Source: Muriicola soli
GTDB lineage: Bacteria > Bacteroidota > Bacteroidia > Flavobacteriales > Flavobacteriaceae
DNA length: 64,000 nucleotides
Direction: 5' to 3'
Assembly (NCBI RefSeq): GCF_004139715.1
Contig: NZ_CP035544.1
Span: 930,001 to 994,000, forward strand
The position numbers and the translations under genes are program-made. Positions 36,513 through 44,306 of this stretch are shown here, piece after piece; position 1 is the stretch's first letter, and the number at the start of each line of letters is the position of its first letter. The notes beneath the pieces were generated by a model. The model saw only the letters and a program-made list of their open reading frames with translations, had not been told where the DNA came from and did no database searches.

Positions 36513-36914
36513 TTAGGCTTTGACAAGTTCATTGATCTCCCAATAGGCAATCACTTTTTGTATCTTATCTTCGTAATCCTCGTATTTAAGGGGCTTTATA
36601 ATGTAACCGGCAATTCCGTTGCGGTAGCACTCAAGCAGGTCGGCCCTATTCTGTGATGTTGTCAAAATGATAGTAGGCAAATATTTTAGTTCGGGATCTT
36701 TTTTCAGGATTTGGAGAAATTCTATCCCATTCATCCTGGGCATATTGAGGTCGAGAAAAATAATATCCGGGAGTTGAGTAGGCCCGTTTAGGATTTCCAG
36801 TGCCTCTTCTCCGTTTTTAGCTTGAATGATATTGTGTTTCTCAGGTAATTTAGCAGCGGTCCTGTTGAGTTTCATCGATTCAATGGTGTCGTCTTCTATA
36901 AAGAGTATTGTCAT
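36513..36914 (-). CDS. Single-domain response regulator
   Basis: 133 residues, a receiver domain with no output domain (ATG at 36914; an adjacent GTG at 36917 is less likely). The acidic pair is Glu7/Asp8 and Asp9, the phospho-acceptor is Asp55 in IIFLDLNMPR, the switch residues are in ILTTSQN, and the conserved Lys is in YIIKPLK. Single-domain receivers act as phosphate shuttles or by binding a partner. It is the first gene of the operon that continues with H-NOX (74 nt downstream), kinase, Hpt and LytTR. Its promoter has three motif copies in tandem (site D). Confidence 0.92.
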   Translation of the reverse strand: MTILFIEDDTIESMKLNRTAAKLPEKHNIIQAKNGEEALEILNGPTQLPDIIFLDLNMPRMNGIEFLQILKKDPELKYLPTIILTTSQNRADLLECYRNGIAGYIIKPLKYEDYEDKIQKVIAYWEINELVKA

Positions 36915-36937
36915 CACTTTAGAGTTTTAGTAATCTA

Positions 36938-36945
36938 TAAAGATC
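36938..36945 (-). promoter_or_regulatory. -7-like box of the signalling operon
   Basis: On the minus strand this reads GATCTTTA, at exactly 27 nt from the nearest motif copy (36973). It differs by one base from the GATCTTTG box at 30656-30663, which has the same 27-nt spacing. Confidence 0.45.
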
Positions 36946-36972
36946 TGGGATTAACCATATATTAAAAGACAA

Positions 36973-37028
36973 CTGTAGATGAATGTGAAATAAGTGTAGA
37001 CGAATGGTCGATCGCTGTAGATAAATTA
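36973..37028 (-). promoter_or_regulatory. Three tandem 14-bp motifs, site D
   Basis: Plus-strand copies start at 36973 (CTGTAGATGAATGT), 36994 (GTGTAGACGAATGG) and 37015 (CTGTAGATAAATTA). Both steps are exactly 21 bp. The site precedes the operon that encodes the presumed binding protein, so it implies autoregulation. The rest of the interval up to the tRNA (37029-37309) holds no gene I can support. Confidence 0.65.
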
Positions 37029-37309
37029 TTTTCACTCATAATTGTAACTGACTTGTATTTAAGTCTATTGATTTCAAAACAATTTAATGACTTTTTTTGA
37101 TAGTAAGACCTTAAACAGTTCTATGTTTTATGCATTCCCATTGTAATCTTAGTTAAGGGTTGGGTTCCATTTTTTTGTATAAGATCATTTTGATCTAATT
37201 GTAATGTTCAGCAAAGTTTAAGGTCAGACTTCCATCAATTGTACAGTGGTAGAAGTTTAAAGAGACCAAATAATGAGATTATTATCTTTTATACTATACA
37301 ATACATTAG

Positions 37310-37317
37310 TATATTTG
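37310..37317 (+). promoter_or_regulatory. TAnnTTTG -7 box for tRNA-Arg
   Basis: TATATTTG, an exact -7 match, ends 17 nt before the mature tRNA start. No clear -33 TTG is seen. Confidence 0.5.
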
Positions 37318-37333
37318 CCCCGCAAAAAGAGAG

Positions 37334-37407
37334 GGTCGCGTAGCTCAGCTGGATAGAGCATCTGCCTTCTAAGCAGACGGTCACAGGTTCGAATCCTGTC
37401 GCGATCA
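37334..37407 (+). tRNA. tRNA-Arg(TCT)
   Basis: The acceptor stem GGTCGCG (37334-37340) pairs with CGCGATC (37400-37406) with one G-T pair, followed by discriminator A; CCA is not encoded. The D-arm reads TAGCTCAG. The anticodon stem TCTGC/GCAGA encloses the loop CTTCTAA, so the anticodon is TCT (AGA/AGG arginine). The T-arm reads ACAGGTTCGAATCCTGT. Confidence 0.95.
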
Positions 37408-37417
37408 CGAATAAATC

Positions 37418-37451
37418 AAAAAAGCAAGCGAAATATAAAGCTTGCTTTTTT
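37418..37451 (+). terminator. Rho-independent terminator after tRNA-Arg
   Basis: AAAAAAGCAAGC (37418-37429) pairs with GCTTGCTTTTTT (37440-37451) around a 10-nt AT-rich loop, ending in a T-run. Confidence 0.9.
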
Positions 37452-37474
37452 ATTTTGCGTCTTTTTTGATTTTC

Positions 37475-37595
37475 AAAGCGGAGCTTTGTCAGGATCACGA
37501 GCGAAGTGAGTAATCCAAAAGTTTCAAGCGCAGCTTTGAGGTTTTTTAATTGCGACTTTGAGTGCTGTCAGGAACAAGTGCGTAGCGCGTCATCC
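37475..37595. repeat. Hairpin repeats downstream of tRNA-Arg
   Basis: Short inverted repeats: CAAAGC/GCTTTG at 37475-37488, then CAGGATCACGAGCGAAGTG followed by AGTAATCC (37490-37516), which is nearly the same as 8835-8861, and a more diverged relative at 37569-37595 (CAGGAACAAGTGCG...CATCC). No coding sequence is seen between the terminator and the AraC/TPR gene. Confidence 0.55.
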
Positions 37596-37597
37596 TT

Positions 37598-39556
37598 TTA
37601 ATTAAAGCGGGGCAAGTCAGAATTTTTCATAACAACATCCCTGTTGTATAATTCCAGTGAACTATCCCAAACGGGATCCCAATTGCCTTCTGCTTTGAGG
37701 TATTCAATCACCTGCGCCCTCATACGATGGGTCTCCTGCTCAATTTCCCGAAACAGCTCCTGGTATGCCGGTTCGTTCTCAAAGGCCGGATAATTTGAAA
37801 GTTTCAGTACCATATAAACTCCTAACCTGTTGCCTTCCCGGAAGAAACCATTTCTTAAGGCTAGCAGGAAACCTTCGAGATCGTTCTGTAAATAAGCACA
37901 ATCCAAATGATCCAATTTTGTGGCAAAAAATCCTCTCAGATTAAAATCTGAGTAATAGGAGCAAATAAAATCTACTAAGGGTTGGGCCATGTCGTTTTCG
38001 CCCAATTCTCTTAAAATATCGATATAGGTTTTGGCAGCCCTAATCTTTGAAGATGTTATCGAAACTTTGGGGTGAGTTCCATCGGCCATGCTTTCGAAAA
38101 CCTGACCAAAATGCTTCAGCAGGATCTCTTTTGTAATTTCCAGGTTCCCTTTGAGATAATGTGCCTTTGCGATGTTAGCAACGGCTGTATCGTCATCGAG
38201 GCCTTTGTTTGAATTCCAGATGATGGTGAAGTCCATGGCCTCATCGTAGCGCTGCTCAGCTATTAAGATATTATAAGCATTACCGTACGTGTAAAAGGTG
38301 TTTTCGGGATATTTAATCTGGATCAAACGGCTGTATCGCTCTGCGAGGGGCAGGAGGTCCAGATCCAGGGTGATATAGGTATTCCAGTACATATAGCCAT
38401 ACAGGAAGGGAAAATCCTTTAGCGCCTTATGAAAATTCTTAAAGGCCTGTACATGGCCGTCTTTGGAACTTTCCGTCAGAAACATTGACTTGAAATACAC
38501 GCCTCCCGGACGATCGCTCTTTTTGATTACCTCTTCGATCACGTTCATGGCCCTATCCCTTTCGTTCTTTTTCCAGAACAGGTCCCGGGCAAGGATGGTT
38601 TTATAGAAGTAATTCTTTGGCTCAAGCTCTGAAGCCTTTTCTAAATGGGAATGTGAGATCTTATACTGACCCATGGCGCGCCTCGCCTGGTACAGACGAT
38701 AGTGTGCCCTGTCATGTTCGGGATCCATTTCCAGAACGCTTTGAAAGCCGTAAAGGATCTCGGTAGAATCCTCAGGAAAATTGCGATGCTTCCATTGATA
38801 ATCGGCCCTGGCCAGCAGTACCTCCGGACTTGCCGAGTCGAGGCTAATGGCCAGATCCAGGTACTTTCTCATCATTTTGTCCCTCTCCGCTTTCTTCAGG
38901 CTGCCGTAATAATGCCATTGCCCGTACAGAAAAGACATTTCTGCATAGGCCTCTGCGAAGGAAGGGTCGAGCTCAATGGCCTTTTCCAAAAGTTCCACGG
39001 CGATGGGAAAGGCGCTGTCTTTTCGTTGTTCGACGAGTTCTCTGGCTTCAGTGTAAAGGCCGTAAGCTTTGAGGGTTGTGCTCCTGTCTACGGAGAGCGA
39101 AACGGATTTTGACATGGTACCACCCAGGGCGGCAAAGGCGGAGATGGCCAGGACCAGGATGGCCACACTCCCAACTACAAACGGGACGAGCTTTCTTTTT
39201 GATCCAAGAGCTTTCGGACGATGCAGAATACGGCTGTTCTGTTTGGAAATACTGGGGGGATAACCGTACTTTTCTTTAAAAGCGGTGGAGAAGTAGGTGG
39301 GGCTGTGAAAGCCTACCATATAGGCGATTTCCCCGATGGAATAGGAGTCTGTCCTGAGAAGTTCCAGTGCTTTTTCGAGCCGGATCTCCCGGATGAACTG
39401 GCTGGCCGATTTGTTCTCGAACTTTTTGATCCGCTTGTAGAGCTCAGACCGGCTGATCCCCAGTTCTGCAGCGAGCATTTCCACTCCGAATTGAGGGTTT
39501 AGCAGGTTGTCAAAAACGAGGTTCCTGGCCCGGGAAATAAAATCCGCGGCATTCAT
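37598..39556 (-). CDS. Membrane-bound AraC-type regulator with TPR sensor
   Basis: 652 residues. An AraC-family DNA-binding domain (about 5-105) lies at the N-terminus, with both helix-turn-helix parts visible (FGVEMLAAELGISRSELYKRI and IGEIAYMVGFHSPTYFSTAFKEKYGYPPS). One membrane helix follows at about 122-146. The remainder is TPR repeats, predicted to lie outside the cytoplasm. The last about 40 residues (QETHRMRAQVIEYLKAEGNWDP) match the C-terminal tails of the three proteins at 44307-51065. The layout suggests a one-component membrane regulator. It is divergent from the SusC gene at 39919, so it probably controls the SusC/SusD/TPR operon. Confidence 0.85.
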   Translation of the reverse strand: MNAADFISRARNLVFDNLLNPQFGVEMLAAELGISRSELYKRIKKFENKSASQFIREIRLEKALELLRTDSYSIGEIAYMVGFHSPTYFSTAFKEKYGYPPSISKQNSRILHRPKALGSKRKLVPFVVGSVAILVLAISAFAALGGTMSKSVSLSVDRSTTLKAYGLYTEARELVEQRKDSAFPIAVELLEKAIELDPSFAEAYAEMSFLYGQWHYYGSLKKAERDKMMRKYLDLAISLDSASPEVLLARADYQWKHRNFPEDSTEILYGFQSVLEMDPEHDRAHYRLYQARRAMGQYKISHSHLEKASELEPKNYFYKTILARDLFWKKNERDRAMNVIEEVIKKSDRPGGVYFKSMFLTESSKDGHVQAFKNFHKALKDFPFLYGYMYWNTYITLDLDLLPLAERYSRLIQIKYPENTFYTYGNAYNILIAEQRYDEAMDFTIIWNSNKGLDDDTAVANIAKAHYLKGNLEITKEILLKHFGQVFESMADGTHPKVSITSSKIRAAKTYIDILRELGENDMAQPLVDFICSYYSDFNLRGFFATKLDHLDCAYLQNDLEGFLLALRNGFFREGNRLGVYMVLKLSNYPAFENEPAYQELFREIEQETHRMRAQVIEYLKAEGNWDPVWDSSLELYNRDVVMKNSDLPRFN

Positions 39557-39918
39557 TAGGTATGGATATCGGCTGGTTTACTCTTCAAGTTAGCTTTTTT
39601 TCTCAAAAAATAAAAATGTAAGTCGCTGATCTACAGGATTTGTCATCAACTCTGGATGTGATTTACTGCTAAAATGTAACTAAGGGGAAGCGTCAATATG
39701 GAAACATAGTTTAAAACCTTCAATATTTTTTTAAGGTTCAGTAAACATAATTGCATAGGGTGTCACCAAGGATTGAAGAACTTTAGATAGCAACAAAGAT
39801 CAAGACAGTCTCAGAGAATTAGCGGTTCTGTCCTCATGGTTAATGATGCGATTTGTTCAACCAACTCGATACGACCTGTTCTCCGGTGGGCAGGTCGGAT
39901 CGATAAAACCTGACCAAT
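39557..39918. promoter_or_regulatory. Divergent regulatory region with a strong hairpin before SusC
   Basis: 362 bp between the AraC/TPR and SusC genes, without a supportable gene. The notable element is at 39866-39903: TCGAT, one unpaired A, CGACCTG, a 12-nt loop, CAGGTCG, one unpaired G, ATCGA. The arms make 12 base pairs with one mismatch, and the hairpin ends 15 nt before the SusC ATG at 39919. No T-run follows, so it is not a terminator. It would form a stable structure in the SusC leader RNA, or a palindromic operator. Confidence 0.55.
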
Positions 39919-42900
39919 ATGAATAACACAGCCAGGACTTTCTTATTGTGGGTACTGATGTGCTCAACATGTTCCCTGTTTGCCCAACGACAAACAATAT
40001 CGGGAACTGTCACGGATAATTTCAACCAGCCCCTGCTCGGGGCAAACATTGCCATTGAAGGAACCACGCGGGGCGCGGTAACTGACCTCAATGGGTATTA
40101 CCAGATCGAGGCAGGCCCGGAAGAGGTGCTCGTATTTTCCTATGTGGGCTTCAACGCTGCCAAGATCCTGGTAGGTACAAATACAGTCATCGATGTAAGC
40201 CTTCAACCCGGTAATAACCTGGATGCGGTGATTGTGGTGGGATACGGTACAACTACCCGGGAAACGCTGACCGATAATATCACTTCCGTTTCCTCCGAAC
40301 AGATCAAAGAAATTCCAGTGCCCTCCATTCAGGGTGCACTGGTGGGTAAGACGGCCGGAGTACAGATCACTCAGACCAGCGGACGGGCAGAATCCGGATT
40401 TAAGATCAGGGTCAGGGGGTGGCCACCATCAGCGGTAACCAGGAACCCCTGTACGTGATCGACGGTATCCCAATTGACAAGGTAGATAGGAGCATTAATG
40501 GGTCTCCCATCAACTCCTTGATCGGACTTAACCCTGAAGACATTGAATCCATAGAGATCTTAAAGGATGCCTCGGCCGCAGCCATCTATGGTTCACGTGG
40601 TTCCAATGGGGTTGTACTGATCACCACCAAAAGCGGTCGGAAAGGAGATACCCGTTTCTCTTTCCGTTCTTCCTATGGCTGGAGTGAAGCTTCCAATACC
40701 CTGGAATGGCTCAATACAGAGGAATATGTGGAACTCTTTACAGAGGCAGCCCTCAACTCAGGTTTTACGGAAGATGATGCGGCTTTTTTCTTTAACCTCT
40801 TTGCCCAGGAAGAGGGCGACTGGCGGGATGGAGCTGTGGATACTGACTGGCAGGACCTGGCCCTGATCTCCGGTAGCATACAGGATGTGAATTTCAGCGC
40901 CAGCGGGGGAGGGGGTAATACCACCTTTTTCCTGTCTACCGGATATAATAAGACCAACAGCATCATAAGAGGGAATACGCTGGAACGTTACAGCTTGAGA
41001 GCCAATGTGGAGAACAGCGGCAACGAATGGCTCACCCTGGGCATCAATGCCAATGTGAGCAAGTCCCAGCTGTCACGGATCGCAAACGACAATGCATTTG
41101 CCAATCCATTGCAGGCAATTGCCCAAATTCCTTTCTCTCGCCCTTATCTCGATGACGGGATCACCCCAAATACAGAAACCACCCTCTACTACAATTTCCT
41201 CATGGATCAGTTCAACGGGGATTTTGAATCTAACGTCTGGCGTGCCTTTGCAAAGGTTTACGGACAGGTGGATTTCTCAGAAAATCTGAGCTTCCGGTCG
41301 GAATTCGGATATGACTACAACCAGCAGTTGGAAGAACGATTTTTTGGGAGCCTGACAGAGTCGGCTTCCACCAATGGGTTTGCCGATGCCTTTAACCTGG
41401 TGAATGAGAAATACGTGATCAACAATTATTTCTCACATCAGCTCAACAAGGCCAGCTGGCAACTCGAAACCGTATTGGGAATGTCCTTTGAAGAGAACAC
41501 ACTGAAAAGCCTCTTTGTGGAAGGGCAGGATTTTCCCTCAGACTTACTGCAAAAACTGGATAGTGCCGGGGAGATCACCGATGGATCCACCACCGAGACC
41601 GCTTACAGCTTTGCCTCTTACTTTTTACGGGCGAATGCTACTTTGTGGAACCGATACCTGCTTAAAGCGAGTGTCAGAGTAGATGGCTCTTCACGATTCG
41701 GTGCAGATACCCAATACGGGGTCTTTCCAGCGGCCAGTGTGGGCTGGTTGCTCTCAGAAGAGGCCTTCCTGCAGGACCATCCGACCATCTCCAACCTCAA
41801 GGCACGCATCAGCTGGGGGCTCACAGGTAATGCCAACATAGGTAATTTCGCGAGCCGCACCCAGTTCAATACCATCACCTATAACCAGAACCCGGGTTTC
41901 TGGCTGGGAACCCTGGGCGATCAGGAACTGAGCTGGGAAGATACGACCCAGTACAATTTTGGGCTGGATCTGGGGATGTTCAATAATCGTATCAATAGCA
42001 GTTTTGATTACTACGTCAAGGATACAGAAGGGGTACTCTTCCTGGTCCCTATCCCTTACAACAACGGCATAAGATTCATCAATCAGAATTCGGGGGATAT
42101 ACAGAACACCGGTTTTGAATTTACCCTGGATTCCAAGAACCTCATCCTCGAAGACTTTGGCTGGTCTACTTCTTTGAATATTGCCATCAATAAGAATGAG
42201 GTAAAAAAACTACCGGATGGGGCAGATATCATCAGGGAAGAAAAGATCGTCAGGGAGGGTGAGCCTGTGGCGTCCTTCTATATGCCCGAATATGCGGGAG
42301 TTGACCCTGACAATGGTGATGCTCTTTATTACCTCAATACGGAACTGCCGGACGGTAGCTTTGACCGTACAACGACCAGCGACTACGGAGAGGCTAGCCG
42401 TCGTATTCTTGGAAATCCCTTTCCGGATGTGATCGCCGGGATGACCAATACGCTGCGATACAAGAATTTCGACTTCTCCTTTACCATCCAGGGGCAGTGG
42501 GGAGCTCAGGTTTACAATGCAGGTGGAATCTACCAATCGGCCAACGGGGATTTCTTTGATAACCAGACCCGCGACCAGCTAAACCGCTGGCAACAACCCG
42601 GGGATGTGACAGACATTCCCCAGGCCAGGCTTTTTGGAGGGAACGGAACACAACTTTCTTCCCGTTACCTTGAGGACTCGGACTTTGTCCGTTTGAGGAA
42701 TCTGACCCTGGGATATACTTTATCTCAAGACGTATCCGAAAAACTGGGCCTGGATAGGGTGAGGATCTACTTTACCGGGGTCAACCTGTTTACCATCACC
42801 GATTTCAAGGGCTGGGATCCGGAATCGTCCTGGGATCAATTACAGGGAAATTCCCTCGCCTCCGGATTGGGGTTTTATTCCCCTCCCCAACCCCGGACAC

Positions 42901-42929
42901 TCACCTTAGGCTTTAATGTTGACTTTTAA
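39919..42929 (+). pseudogene. SusC-family TonB-dependent receptor, frameshifted
   Basis: The frame breaks at a run of five G (40415-40419). With six G the product is about 1003 residues and reads KIRVRG then [18 protein letters not shown], the standard SusC plug sequence. Order: signal peptide (about 1-22), carboxypeptidase-D-like domain (about 24-100; ISGTVTDNFNQPLLGANI, then TDLNGYYQI), plug domain (about 115-230), then an outer-membrane beta-barrel to the C-terminus (TLGFNVDF). SusC proteins import oligosaccharides or other large nutrients with a SusD lipoprotein, powered by TonB. The SusD gene follows 11 bp downstream. The break is probably a base-calling error. Confidence 0.85.
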
Positions 42930-42940
42930 ATATCCTGACC

Positions 42941-44281
42941 ATGAAAAAGCACCATATATTTCTTCTTGTTTGTATCCTTTTCTTCGGTTGCGATAACAAC
43001 CTGGATATTGAACCCACTAATACGCTCACCCCGGAAACCTTGCTGGATGATCCGGACAATCTGGACCGCTTGCTACTGGGGGCCTATGCCTTTGCCGATA
43101 ACCACCTGGCCGGAGAATTCCAGACGGTATCTGAATTGCTCGCCAATGAAGGCAACCTGGCCTACCGTGGAACCTTTGCGCAGTTCTTCCAGTTCGACCG
43201 CAAAGAAGTGATCGCCACCAATGGCTTTATCCGGTTCCTCTGGGCTAACGCCTACCGCTCCATCAATTTATGCAACATCGTCCTTAATAATTTGGATCTC
43301 GCAGAGGACCCTGCCCTAAGGGACCGGCTGGAAGGGGAGGCGAAATTCATGAGAGGACTGCTCTATTTCGAGATGGTACGCTATTTTGCCCTTCCCTACG
43401 AGGCTGCAGGGGGTAACACACAATTGGGGTTACCCATAGTGTTTGACGGGGTGACCGATGTGAGTCAGCTCTCCTATCCAAGCCGTAAATCAGTAGAGGA
43501 AGTATATACCCAGATCCTCTCAGATTTGCAGGATGCATACGATCTCCTGCCCCCGGAAAATGGTTTCCGGGCAGATGCCTTTGCTGCTCAGGCCTTGCTG
43601 GCCAGGGTTTATCTGCAACAGGGCAATTACGCAGCCGCCAGGGACGCAGCAGATGATGTTCTCCAAAACAGCGGGCATTCCCTGGCACCGGATCTGCCCT
43701 CGGCCTTCAACAATGAGGTGGATGGGATCGAGGACATCCTTGCCTGGCAGATCACAACCCAGGACGGGACCAATAATTTCAATACGTATTGGGCCACCAT
43801 TCAGTTCGGGGGTCGGTCCCAGACTGCAGACATAACGATAGAGCCGCCCTTTTTCGATCTCTTTACGGGTCTGGATGACCGGGCCAGTTTTTTCTATTCG
43901 GGGAATGGTACTACAGTAAGCTCCAAATGGCAAGGGCAGTTTGCCAATGCACCTTTCCTTCGCATCGCAGAGATGCATCTGATCCGGGCCGAAAGCAATT
44001 TTAGGGAAGGGACATCTGTGGGCCTGAGTCCGGAAGTGGAGATCAATGCCCTTAGGGCCCGATCCAATGCGGCACCTATCATTGGCGCAACCCTGCAGGA
44101 CATCCTGGAGGAACGACAGCGGGAGTTGGCCTTTGAAGGTCATCGATTTCACGATGCCAAGCGACTTCAGGAAGTTATTGACGGTATTCCTTATGATGCA
44201 GACCAGCTGGTCATGCCCATCCCTCAGGACGATATAGATACCAACCCTAACCTGGAACAGAACCCGGGGTATAATAATTAG
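42941..44281 (+). CDS. SusD/RagB-family nutrient-binding lipoprotein
   Basis: 446 residues. A lipoprotein signal ends at FFGCDNN (Cys17). The SusD pattern is clear: EPTNTLTPETLLDDPDNLDRLLLGAYAF near the N-terminus, the central helical TPR-like part (YRSINLCNIVLNNLD, RGLLYFEMVRYFALPY) and the C-terminal ILEERQRELAFEGHRFHDAKRLQ. SusD forms a lid over its SusC barrel and captures the ligand. It follows SusC by 11 bp. No polysaccharide-degrading enzyme is next to it, so the substrate is not indicated; three TPR membrane proteins follow instead. Confidence 0.92.
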   Translation: MKKHHIFLLVCILFFGCDNNLDIEPTNTLTPETLLDDPDNLDRLLLGAYAFADNHLAGEFQTVSELLANEGNLAYRGTFAQFFQFDRKEVIATNGFIRFLWANAYRSINLCNIVLNNLDLAEDPALRDRLEGEAKFMRGLLYFEMVRYFALPYEAAGGNTQLGLPIVFDGVTDVSQLSYPSRKSVEEVYTQILSDLQDAYDLLPPENGFRADAFAAQALLARVYLQQGNYAAARDAADDVLQNSGHSLAPDLPSAFNNEVDGIEDILAWQITTQDGTNNFNTYWATIQFGGRSQTADITIEPPFFDLFTGLDDRASFFYSGNGTTVSSKWQGQFANAPFLRIAEMHLIRAESNFREGTSVGLSPEVEINALRARSNAAPIIGATLQDILEERQRELAFEGHRFHDAKRLQEVIDGIPYDADQLVMPIPQDDIDTNPNLEQNPGYNN

Positions 44282-44306
44282 GATTAAAGAGTAATCATCG
44301 AGAATT

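Noticed and set aside
36973-37028. Three 21-bp repeats as iterons of a replication origin
   Set aside because: The same motif recurs in pairs at three other promoters, there is no replication protein gene or DnaA box cluster nearby, and the spacing fits a LytTR regulator.
39840-40206. Minus-strand open frames inside the SusC 5' region
   Set aside because: They are shadows of the SusC coding strand with unlikely composition.
43520-44152. A 210-codon minus-strand frame inside the SusD gene
   Set aside because: It is a composition shadow of the GC-richer SusD gene, with no domain and no promoter.
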